A stretch of 64,000 nucleotides of DNA. It comes from Mortierella alpina (lineage: Eukaryota > Mortierellomycota > Mortierellomycetes > Mortierellales > Mortierellaceae). Shown in pieces: positions 40,914 to 50,800 of this stretch. How positions within the stretch are numbered: the first letter of the stretch is position 1; the number at the start of each line of letters is the position of its first letter. Both the position numbers and the translations under genes were made by a program. The notes under the pieces are model-generated. The model ran no database searches. It was not told the DNA's origin and was given only the letters and a program-made list of their open reading frames with translations. The DNA lies in assembly GCA_029449245.1 (NCBI GenBank), contig JANATF010000002.1, forward strand, positions 434,001 to 498,000. Reading direction: 5' to 3'.

Positions 40914-42723
40914 TCAGAGCTGGCGCCGGACCTTGGTCGTCGGCCCCGCCTTCTCCTGCACATCCACATCCACATCCACTCCAGGCCTCTTGCTCCTTCT
41001 TCCCTGCCCCTCGCGCTGCTCCGCCTGCTGATCTTCTTTCGGCTTGTACTTTGCAGGACGACAACCATCCACGATATGAGCCTGACAAACCCTCGCAATA
41101 TTCTCTGATCCTACTGCATCGCGATCAAAATACACCTTGCACCTCTGACAGTATCTTGTTCGGTCCTTGATCTGGCGCAAAAAGTTGTCACAGTCTTGCC
41201 GCGGGCACTTTGCGGAGGTGTAGTATTCATGTGCGCCCAGCACAAGATACCCCAAGGCTTTGGCCTATTACTTGCAAGAATTAGTTCCTTGTTCGCTTTT
41301 TTTTTTTTTTTTTTTTTTTTTTTTTCAAAATGTCATTATAGCGATCACTTACCTTGATCACCAACTGTCGCTCAAGTCGTGAGTGTTTCGAGGCAAGGCC
41401 AGTCTGGCTGTTAAAACTGGCCAGTCCAATGCAGAGAACAATTTGCCGCTCCTCCTCCTCCTCACGCTTTCGCCCCTCGGATCCTCCTGCTAGTCTCAAA
41501 ATCGCTTTAATCGACAAGTCGATCAGTGCCCTTTGAGCTTTTTTTAGATCCCAACTCTTCTTCAATACCCATGATGATCGGTAGAATGAAAGGAGTTTGC
41601 TGAGAATCGTGTTGGTTGATGTGTTGGTTAATGTGCTGGTTGATGTGCTGGCTGGAGATGATGTGGTTGTTGATGTAATGCTAGAGGCGGGCTGCAAAAT
41701 ATACGCGAAATACTGAGAGAGTGTGGCTCGTGAAAACGTCGGGATGTCGCTCTCTGCTTTGTCGATACGTGCATCCGCTTTGCGAGCCTCCAGCGCTTGT
41801 CTGTAGCGCGCATAGGGCACGTAGTGCATTTTTCTGGTGATCTTGACGATATGGCGCCCGTTTGGCTGTCTGGGGTCCAACTTGGCAATAACAAGGGGAT
41901 TAATCTCCCCAGGGTCGGCTCCAAGAATGGTTGCATCTGTCAGCCGCTCCCGATCTTCTGGCTTGTCCAGCACAACCTCCAAGTTATCGAGAACTTTGCT
42001 CTTTTGGCGCCAGTTGATTGCGTACGCTGTTGATGCTGCCTGAGATGTGGATTCGACCTCTGATGAATCTTGAGCGGCGGTTGCGAAGGTGCTCTGTGCC
42101 ACAATGGTCGCTGTTCCAGAGGCAACCTGAGCCTGCAACATTTCCTTGGCGTCTGTGTCGAGGTCACGAACTGCAGTGAAGCCGCCTTCAATTTCCATTT
42201 CAGCATCCATGTCACAAGCAAGGTCCTGATCCCGATTCTCCTCCTGCTCTGCGCTGCTGGTTGCTTTGCGTCGAGGGCACTTCGTATCATAGGCTAAGAG
42301 GTGAACTTCCAGGCCATTGGTCACGATACTCCCTTTCAACCTGTACCGGGACTCGGAGACATTCTGCTGGACGGAGACTGATGCATATCCACCACATCCG
42401 AAAAGTCGCTCCATGAAACGACCGATATGGTCCCTCACGTACTCAACTGCAGCATTCTTGAACCTGAACGTCTCCGATTCCATCCTCTTTTTTTTGTTCA
42501 TGGTTCGATCCTCTTGGCCCAGCTCGCACAGAATATCCTGAACAATCTTCTTGGTGTCGTCTCTTGCATAGAAGATGTCGAGGAGTGCGGTCTCGGACAG
42601 AACGACAAATCCAGTATCTAGCTTGGCCTTTGGGAAATCGCAGTACTGGCCAGAGGTGTTCATGCTGAAGAAGTGATCAATGTCACTCACTCCGTCGGGG
42701 TCAGGGTTCGGGTGCCCTTCAAA
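40914..42723 (-). CDS. Fanzor (TnpB-like) nuclease part of gene 1
   Basis: Exons 42723-41353 and 41264-40914; the intron (88 bp) holds a 27-base T tract. About 573 residues. Order: FEGHPNPDPDGVSDIDHFFS, helical region, SESRYRLKGSIVTNGLEVHL (strand that precedes RuvC in TnpB), acidic/Ala linker, RuvC-I Asp in GADPG (about residue 285 of this part), long insertion, IVLCIGLASFNSQTGLASKH, zinc ribbon with two Cys pairs and RuvC-III Asp in DRDAVGSENIAR. The Glu in HEYYTS may be the alternative catalytic Glu reported for Fanzors; that assignment is inference. The tail (QQAEQREGQGRRSKRP) is basic. This portion has no break and may be expressed on its own. Confidence 0.8.
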
Positions 42724-44588
42724 CTAGAAATCAAACAGCATTGCACGAGAGTGAGCGAGTGATCGTTTCCGCGACATCTTTAAACATCGGTTCTAGGCAC
42801 TCACCACACAATTTCTGTAGTGAGATCTTAGCGCTGCTTGTACCGATACCATCGCCATATCGGACATCGCAGTGATCGGTAGGTCAGGTAGGTCCTGTTT
42901 GAGTGGGGGGAGCTTCGTCATCTCCGAGAACAGGCTGTAGGCCTCTTTTGCCGACTCCGCCGCGGGTCTTGCAGATGTCGCCTTCGCCGCATATCCACCT
43001 TTGCCTGATGGCCCTCCATGATACAACATGCGTCCGAGGTTATACATAAATCCTGCGTCGTCAATGATCTGATTTAAAAGTGCCATCCTGGTGGGGCTGT
43101 TGGCCGGGGTGTTGTCGAGGAGGTGGGTGATGTAAATGGCCGTGGCGTAATACGCTCTGAGCTGAATGTCGTTCAGCAAGAACACAGCTGCCTGCAATTG
43201 CCTCCGCAATATCTCAGCCTTCTGTCGATCCAAGCCCATATCCACGATGCGCCTGGTCACCGATCCAATCGTGAGAGCCTTGGTTTGGAATCTACTCCGT
43301 AGCTGGTGATCGTCAACGATAGCTGAGCGCAGTTGTCGCTTTTTCTCCGACGGTTTGGTCTTCTTCTTCCCTTCTCGAGCCTTCTTGACAATGGGCTTTT
43401 CGCTGCCGGTGGCCGGGGACGAGGTCCTGGAACTCGGGGCGGAAGCTGGTGGTCATGGAGCTTGGATTTTGTCACATCGCTGTATTTGTGACCCGCAAGG
43501 ATGGACTTATTGGTCTTGAACACAGGTCGAAACTGATTTGGATGAGACTTGCGAGCGACGTAAAAGGGTGGCGAGGTCATCAGACTGCTCGCTCTCTGCG
43601 CCTTCATCGCCACGCGCATTTGCATGAGCCGCTCAAGTTCTGTAGCCCCGTCTGTAAAGCCCGAGCCGTGTCTGGCAGGGGGAGCCTCAAGCGGCGTGGC
43701 TCTTTTGTCCAAAAAGACGTGGCTCGCGTTTTCAAAATGAATTGGTGCGATCTCAGCCGAGACTTTGGTCGCCGCAACCGAGCAGTAGAGATCCAGCATA
43801 GCTGCGCTCGTGGTGCTCGGGATCCTCTCGATGATGTCGGTGTTCCTAGCGAGGCCGAGTCCTTCGATGTTCTTGGAGAAGTCATTGTTGGAGACTGTCG
43901 CCAGCAGAGCCAGGTGCTTCTCAGTGGGTAGTCCCAATGCCTTTAGAGTGGCCCCCTTCGAGTAAACTCCATAGCCTTGGTGGTTGGGAAGTGGACGGAG
44001 GACGGTCATCACGCCCTCAAAGCAAAGTAAATCGCTATCCCCGGAGACGATCACGGCGTCTATCTGATTCGAAGCCAGCCCAGCTATGCACAGGTCTGCT
44101 TCAAAGGTGCACCGGCAAAGAGTGACTTTTGTTGCCAGACCTTCCAGGACAGCCGCCATGGTCGCAGCAGGAACAACGAACACTCTCTTGAGGCACTTCC
44201 GGATGGTTTCAACAACCGCTCTCGAGGTCTATTTCCCCGCGAGCGAGCGCTCCTTCATGCTGCTCAACGCCTTCTCCATCTTCTCCTTGGCCTTATGCCT
44301 CTTCTCTTGTCGTTCCTGGTGTGCCTTCTCTTTCTCCTTTGTAACTGCGCCATCACAGTGCACAAGACAGTGCTGCCCAAAGGTCTCCACGATGGTGTCA
44401 CCGAGACGAACGCCAATCCTGTGCCCGTTCTCAATCGAGCTGTCCGTTTGCAACTGGTGCAGTAGCGGGGCGAAGTAACAGCCGAGGAAGTCAACATGAA
44501 ACATCTTGCCTGCCAGACTGGAGGGATGCGCAGGAGATGGACAAAGCCCTTTTGCCTTGAGCCGTTGATAGAGACCGGCCACGCCCAT
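40914..44588 (-). pseudogene. XPG-Fanzor composite gene 1 (two breaks)
   Basis: The ATG at 44586-44588 starts an XPG/FEN1-like nuclease: MGVAGLYQRL, HVDFLGCYF (Asp33), HCDGAVTKEKEKAH (Asp79), EADLCIAGL, VSGDSDLL and the turn SNNDFSKNI. An in-frame TAG at 44229-44231 interrupts it, and a frameshift occurs near 43450 before SSRTSSPATGSEKP and a helical domain (43260-42805). GT-AG introns 42724-42804 and 41265-41352 join this in frame to a Fanzor/TnpB-like nuclease: KGSIVTNGLEV wedge-like strand, RuvC-I ILGADPGEINPLVIA, RuvC-II-like CIGLASFNS, then in the last exon HEYYTSAKCPRQDC...CQRC zinc ribbon and RuvC-III FDRDAVGSENIA. Fanzors are RNA-guided DNA nucleases. All acidic residues seen in other family members are kept, but the two breaks suggest decay, or two separate genes. 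Confidence 0.75.
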
Positions 44589-45500
44589 CTAACAAGAAAG
44601 AAAGTCGCTTGTTAAGTAGTTTGCTGTATTGCTAAACGCCCTGGGTTTGTATTGTTAAGAGCAGCCGAGCAGCCATATGAACTTACGATCAAAAGACGAC
44701 CGTTTGCAGATAACAAAAAGTAGAGCGTGTAAGGGAGTGGACAGACAAGAGAAGGTAAACGATACGAGACGAGAGAGAGAGAAGGTGAAAGATAGCAGGA
44801 TAGGGATGGCGGCAACACGAGGAGAGAGAGTGTGAGAGATGGATGGAGGAGAAGCAGCGGCAGTATGAGAGCACGTGATTGGTAGAGTAGAGTGAGGTCC
44901 AGAGCGAGAGTGAAGGCGGCGACTAGGAGGCAAGCGAGAGTGAGAGACAGAGACTGAGAGAAAGTCGAAAAGACAAAGAAGAGCAAGAAGGGCAAGACGA
45001 GCCTAAGATGCTCGAGGGCAAGAGAGAGATGAGAGAGCCAGTGTCGACAAGAGACAGCCAACTGGCTGTTGATCAAACCTGGAGACTCGTCTCTGCCGTC
45101 CATTGGACATCACAATGCTACTGTCTGTGAGCAGCTTAACTGCTGTTGCCACGGCAGCATGTATACGAGACGCGTCCTACGCATCCAGTCTCTTCCGAAA
45201 ACAAACACCTTTCCTTTGCATCTGTCCCTCGTACATGCAGTCTTCAATCGCCCACACACTGACAGCACTTCCAAGCACAAGCAGCCGCAACAGCCACAGT
45301 AGCAAGAAGCATCAGCCATGAGAGTCAATGAAATGCCACCATTGAAAGTTCAAGATATTTGGATAAACGGCGTGATACGCAAATGGGCAGAAGGCAGCAT
45401 CCCCTGAACTTTTTTATGGGCGGCATAAGGACACTCCTTTGTTTCCTTTATAGAGAGTTAACTGTATTCGAAAAAAAGTGCTGCGACCCCATCCTTAGCC
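44589..45500. other. Region upstream of gene 1, no gene seen
   Basis: Purine-rich on + (many GAGAGA runs, 44760-45050) and pyrimidine-rich on -, consistent with the promoter/5'UTR of the minus-strand gene 1. No convincing frame. Confidence 0.5.
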
Positions 45501-45515
45501 CCCCAAAGTATTGTA

Positions 45516-46182
45516 TTGTACTTTCGTTTTCTAGACAGAGCCAGGTACGCTCGGACATGCTCTCCTTTTAATAACATCCGGTGGATCTACAGCAAACGTA
45601 CAGGAGACGAGGTCAAAGTCCTTTCTATTCTCCTTGCGAACCTCAAGAAATTTGGAGACCCCATACACATAGAGTATTACGTTGACGGCTATACGACTTT
45701 TGAGAAGTAGGAAACTCATCGCATGCGAGGATAGAGATGGGACAGGGCTTCAAGACCGTCAAGGTCGCCATCTAGACACTTTCTGAAAGTCGAGGCAGTC
45801 AAAGCAGGCCGCGCATTAATGGGCTGCTCAAGAACGTCAAGAAGAGTCCCTGTGAAGGATTCAAATGGTCCATCCAAGATCCGATAGGCATGGTCGATGT
45901 TTATAGGGCCAACAGCTCGACGCGTGATTTTGCGAGACGGATGCGATCGCTTAGCCAGTTGACATCGTGCTGTCGCGAGATACTGGCTTTTACGTTTACG
46001 AGTCAGTCAAGGAGTTTTGGCGTTCTGTGGGCAAGAGGGACGAGATTAAAGTTCTCGAATACAACAAGGCCGTGGTGTTGGACAAGACCGGTCTATCGAG
46101 CACCAAGTTGACCGCGCTTGCATGTGTCTCATCGAATGACCACAACAAGATTATTCGATACTTGAGCATTTTAATACTCTAA
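45516..46182 (+). pseudogene. Third XPG-like remnant, plus strand
   Basis: A frame at 45540-45710 reads IRWIYSKRTGDEVKVLSILL and PIHIEYYVDGYTTFEK, matching the XPG N-domain end with its D-G-x-x-x-x-E-K motif. After frameshifts, 45853-45990 gives EGFKWSIQDPIG and a helical part, and 45964-46182 gives DIVLSRDTGFYVYESVKEFW with VLDKTGLSSTKLTALACVSSND, which matches the XPG I-domain (degenerate D-x-D: SRDTG) and the NND turn. The acidic EAD motif is not found. It is a decayed relative of the XPG parts of the two flanking genes, in the opposite orientation and without a Fanzor. Confidence 0.6.
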
Positions 46183-46960
46183 AAAGTTATCAAAATATGC
46201 AGGTAAGAGCAAGTGTCATACCAGCATGCCTTGCAATCTCTCGTCATCTTGCACGCAAGCATCTCTAGCTTCTTTATTGATTCGTTTCCATATATGCCGT
46301 GCCATCCTGGGTGCAAGAGTACCTCGAAAGTCCCATCTTCATTTTAGAGCGCCCCCATATCGTTCGAAGTGCTCTATCAGCAGTATGAGTCGCTCAAAGA
46401 TCAGCAAGCCAAGATCGAGGCATAGAGGCGCATGACCTCGAGCATCAAGAGAGATAAGCTAATGTTATCCTCTTACTTAACGTATCAATGATCTGCACCT
46501 CACGTGCTTTGAGTCGTTCTTCAGGGCAACCGTAGAGAGTTTAGAGGACGCTGTGTGAATGACAGACCAGCCCATTAGCCTGCAGTCTCGGACCGGGCGG
46601 CGCCGGCCTCGATTTTCGCCCAAAGCACGATCAGAGCCGCTGCAGCAAGGACCACCGCCGATTTGCCGGCGGTATCAGTGGAAGCCGTATACGGCGGAGC
46701 AAGAGGCGCTTGGCAGGAAGAGCTACTCAGGATCTCAAGTCTACCTTGCCCCCATTCCCTGGAGACGGTGCATAATTTTGTGATTACATTACAGCGCGCC
46801 GAGGTGAATGACTTCTACCAAACCTCAAAAAATTCCTTTCACGTCTCGCACGCACGTCGTGACTGACTCTCGTAAGTTGCGCTTTTTTTGACAGACTGCC
46901 TTCACCATCGCTCCACTTATTTCCAATTCTGCTATTCATATTGTATTATGGCAACTAGAA
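46183..46960. other. No recognised gene
   Basis: Possible decayed coding segments (for example SRTGRRRPRFSPKARSEPLQ at about 46570-46640) but no domain on either strand. Confidence 0.4.
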
Positions 46961-46964
46961 CAGT

Positions 46965-47410
46965 ATGAAATATCCCGTATTGGTCGTTATGTTAGTGGTT
47001 GCAGAGTCGGCGTATGATTGTCGCGCCAACGGTAGCATATATGCATTCAAGACTGTTGGTCACAACAGGAACAACTACAACATTGTACTGTGTGAAGACA
47101 ACAAGGAAAGACGCATTGTAATGTGGACTGTAGGCCTTTTACCAATGAGAATTGTGATCTGTGTAACATAGCGGAGTGCATGTTTATCACAGGTGCTACT
47201 CATATCATGATCATGTGTGGCCCGGAGAGCACAGATGCATTCCCTTGCAAGAAGCACTCGTCTTATAGGCAAGGCCCTCCCTCCAGAATAAAGCTGATGT
47301 ACTGGCAGTATAACTGTCTTCCGGGACGGATCTGGCAACCACGCCTTGCAAAAGCCTTCTCTGTTCGTGAACGACCTCGTCCTGAAGGACAATTGAGACC
47401 TCCCCTGTAG
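46965..47410 (+). pseudogene. Small secreted Cys-rich protein, frameshifted
   Basis: The ATG at 46965 opens a signal-peptide-like MKYPVLVVMLVVAESAYDC, then NGSIYAFKTVGHNRNNYNIV and LCEDNKE. A one-base shift at about 47105 continues as KTHCNVDCRPFTNENCDLC, then NIAECMFITGATHIMIMCG and FPCKKH. With the shift it has at least eight Cys, typical of small secreted proteins. Without it the protein ends at 47169 with unrelated sequence. Family not recognised. Confidence 0.4.
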
Positions 47411-47862
47411 GGTGTAGGAATATATCTGCTGGCGCTTCTTGAAACACTGATCCATCTACTGGAAGCTGAGAAATCGGAGCTCGCGCGACACAGAAGCGTG
47501 CAGAAGTGCTTGGCTTTGTCAACGAGTACATCATCGGTGACAATCAAATTGGAAGTTGAGCCCTTGTACCCATTATAGTACACAGCTTTACTCGGGGATC
47601 GCAACCACCTTGCTGAGCAATGGAGTTGAATGAAAGTGGTCTATCGTTCTCGTAATGATTCGGCCTTCAACTTTAAAGTAGTGGTGGGAGCGAAATAGAG
47701 ACAGGATAAGTGGCTTGCTCGTCAATTGCCGTCGCTTGCTCAGCGCTCGCTCCATCATCACGGTATCATGTGACTTACTGTTGCGAATGCACAACAAAGG
47801 TTGGCAGGAAGCGCCTACACCGAGCTCGATAAAGAGACAACGGTGCCTCGCATTCCGCGTCA
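47411..47862. other. 3' flank of XPG-Fanzor gene 2
   Basis: No protein domain. By analogy with TnpB and Fanzor loci, where the guide RNA comes from the 3' end of the gene, this is the place to look for a structured RNA; I could not establish a structure by eye. Confidence 0.35.
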
Positions 47863-50800
47863 TTATTTCCTGAAGGGCTGGGGTCTGGGGCGGCCTTGGA
47901 CGTGCTCGCGACCGATGTACGCATTGTTGTGGGAGCCCGCGCTGTCCCTGTGGATGTAGATGTGGCAAGTACGACACTCCACAGCTCTTTGATACTTCAC
48001 GAGGTCATGGTGTCCTCGAGGACAGCGGCTGCTCGTGTAAGCCTCGTTCACCTGAAAGACCAGTATCCCTAGACCACGCGCCTGTATTATGTCGAGGTCC
48101 TTGTTAGATGCATGACTCTATCACTATGCACAATAAAGAGTGTAAAAATCTGCTGTTGTACAACTCACTTTTTTGATCAGATCATGAGCGTGCGATGCCT
48201 GGACGACGGCCCGAAATCACCGTTCCCAACAACGATGACTAGGTTGGAGCAAAAGCCCGAGACAGTGTCCATTGTTAGCACATCCCGATGTCCTTTGCGC
48301 GTCGTAAGGTCTGTGCTGGCAGAGTGCACAATCGCATCAAAGACTCGGTCAAACTCTGCGCGGCCCTGCTTCGCGTGCTGCCACTGCTGTCGCTTATACC
48401 AGGTGGAGCAATAGAAGGTCTTTATCAAGGGCTCGTGGGCCACAAGCCATTGCGTGTACTGCTGGACAGCCTGAAAACCTGGCATCCCTCGAGCTGGACT
48501 CAGCTCCTCAACCTCCTTTATCGAAGGGTGGATCACTCCAGGCTGTTCTGCAATTGTTATTGGCTGTGCTTTCTTGGCTTCCAGTCGACGCGTAAATCCT
48601 ATTGTGTGCTCCGTCAGCGAAGCCTTCGAGACCAGAATGTTCCTAGCCTCGCAGCTGTCAGGATCAGGCGGGATTGTTGTTGCTGCGCAAGGAAAGGCAA
48701 TGCCTGGATCTATGCCGACAACTTGCAGAGTCGTTCTGTGCTTCACAAGATGTTTGGCCATGGCAGTGGCAATCGCCTTTTTGCCGCCTAGCAGAGGGAT
48801 GCCTTTGAGGGGCGACGATTGTTGCACTGCTGTTGCCGCTTTACCAGGCTTACGCTGGCTCGTGTCAAAGGCCGCTCCACGCACAACTAACCCGTTTGTC
48901 GTGACTGACCCTATAGCTACTTTGTAACGCCGTGATCTACGTTGCGAGCGCGTCCGAGGGCCTTTCAGACAGGAGAATGCAAAATTAGTCTACCTCCCCG
49001 CGCTTGCTGTACCATCATCCTCGTTCTCACACCCAGTGTTACTTACCAAACTCGGTTTCTGTCCCAGCCTCCTTTCTTTCCTTGCGCTCGCGCCATTGTC
49101 GCTCCAGATTCATCCTTAGCCCATCCGCGTCATGCTTGAAGCTGTTTATAGACATGGTTGTCTTTGCATGACGTGTTGGTGAAAAGAAGAGACTGAACAC
49201 CAGCTCCTTGTCTTGTCCATAAAGGGTTGCCATGGTGCTGCTAACAGGACTTGACCGGTGACACAGAGCCTTTGTAAGCGCGTCGGTCTTCAACCTCAAC
49301 TCCCGAGTCCCCAGGTGTGGCCTAGGGAAGTAAGACCACCTCTGCTCCTCTGTTCTTGCGCCATTCAAGTGGAAAAATTGGATGATGGCGTTGTCACCGA
49401 AGCCTTGTAGGTCTGCCTCCTCCATTTTCATCTAGCGTCAAAAGGGAGCCGTTAGTATGTGGTTATCCTAGAAAACCACTTGACAGTCAAATAGATCGAA
49501 ATATACCTCAGCCATTAAACCAGAAAGCGATGTTGTAAAGTGTTGAGCAAAATCTTGGGCGACCTGTGCCGTAACCTGGCTGTGGATTTGTGCCTGGCCT
49601 GGTGCAATTGGCTGAAGCCTCTTGTTTACAGCAGCCCTGAATATATGTGCCGCCGTTCGTGCAATCCGGTTCACACGATCCCTGTCCGTGGCTCTCGCAG
49701 TGGCCTCCTTGGTCAAATTGATCTCATCACCAACCAAGTAGATGCCCAACAGGCGCGCAATGGCTTGGCTACGTCTTGGATCAAGAAGAGCCCGCAGATC
49801 CTCGTCAAACTGCGTCTGTTCCTCCAACGTCCTTGCCGTGGATTCTGCTCCCCAGACACTTGCGGCCACAAACATCTCCAAGGCCAGGAGAATGTAACGA
49901 TACCGATCCGACATATCCTCCACAATGGATTGGATCAACTTGACCATATTGTCCGCCACATCATGTCCTTGTTTCTGCCTCATTTCTTTCAGTACAGCTC
50001 CGACAGCGTCTCGTGTCCTCTTGAGCCCCGTGGGGATGATCGATGAGCTGGAGTCGGAGGAGATTGATACGTGCGACACTAATTCGGAGTGGTAGGCAAT
50101 AGCAGCTTCCAAGAGACGCGTCTTTAGCTCCGGTCCTATAGGTGCGAAGCGCTCCAGCTCCTCCATGACAGACAAATGTTGTGCTTTGGCGGCACTGATC
50201 GCAGGCTGGGCTTGCTGAGCGGCGAAAAGTAATGCATGTGGCGTGGGTGTGCTCTGAACCGTGAGGGCAAACTGGTGAGTCGAATGGGCCAGAGGAAGGA
50301 GAGTCTGCTCAAGGTTCTTGAACTGCTCTGCAGACTTCTCGGCGTATCTACTGGAAACACCTCGCCTCACAATCGATCTCAGACAGCCCAACTCTTCTGA
50401 GATGATCGCGCAATGGCACTCCAGTTTCCGATAGAGGGTTTGTGGACGCTTTGCCGTAGAGACAACCGGAGCTTCTGCGTTCACTATTGCTTCCTCATCC
50501 TCGTCCTCATTCTCGTCCTCGTCCTCATTCTCATCCTCGTCCTCATTCTCATCCGAGTCCCCATCCTCATTCTCATCCTCGTCCCCATCCTCATTCTCAT
50601 CCGAGTTCCCATCCTCATTCTCATCCGAGTCCCCATCCGAGTCCACTGCGTCCGCGTCGTCCTCATCCTCATCGTCATCCTGCAAAGCTGTGACACTGAC
50701 ATCGTCTTCAGCCGTGCTTTGAGACTCGCTTGATCCAGAGGAACTCGAATCACTGTCGTCCTCATCCGAGGTCTGATGCTCGACAGCAACTAGCACATAA

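Noticed and set aside
41628-42290. Alternative minus-strand frames within the Fanzor of gene 1
   Set aside because: Out of frame with the RuvC motifs and without domains.
50413-50733. Ile/Leu/Val-rich plus-strand frame
   Set aside because: Antisense of the acidic DENED repeat of gene 2.
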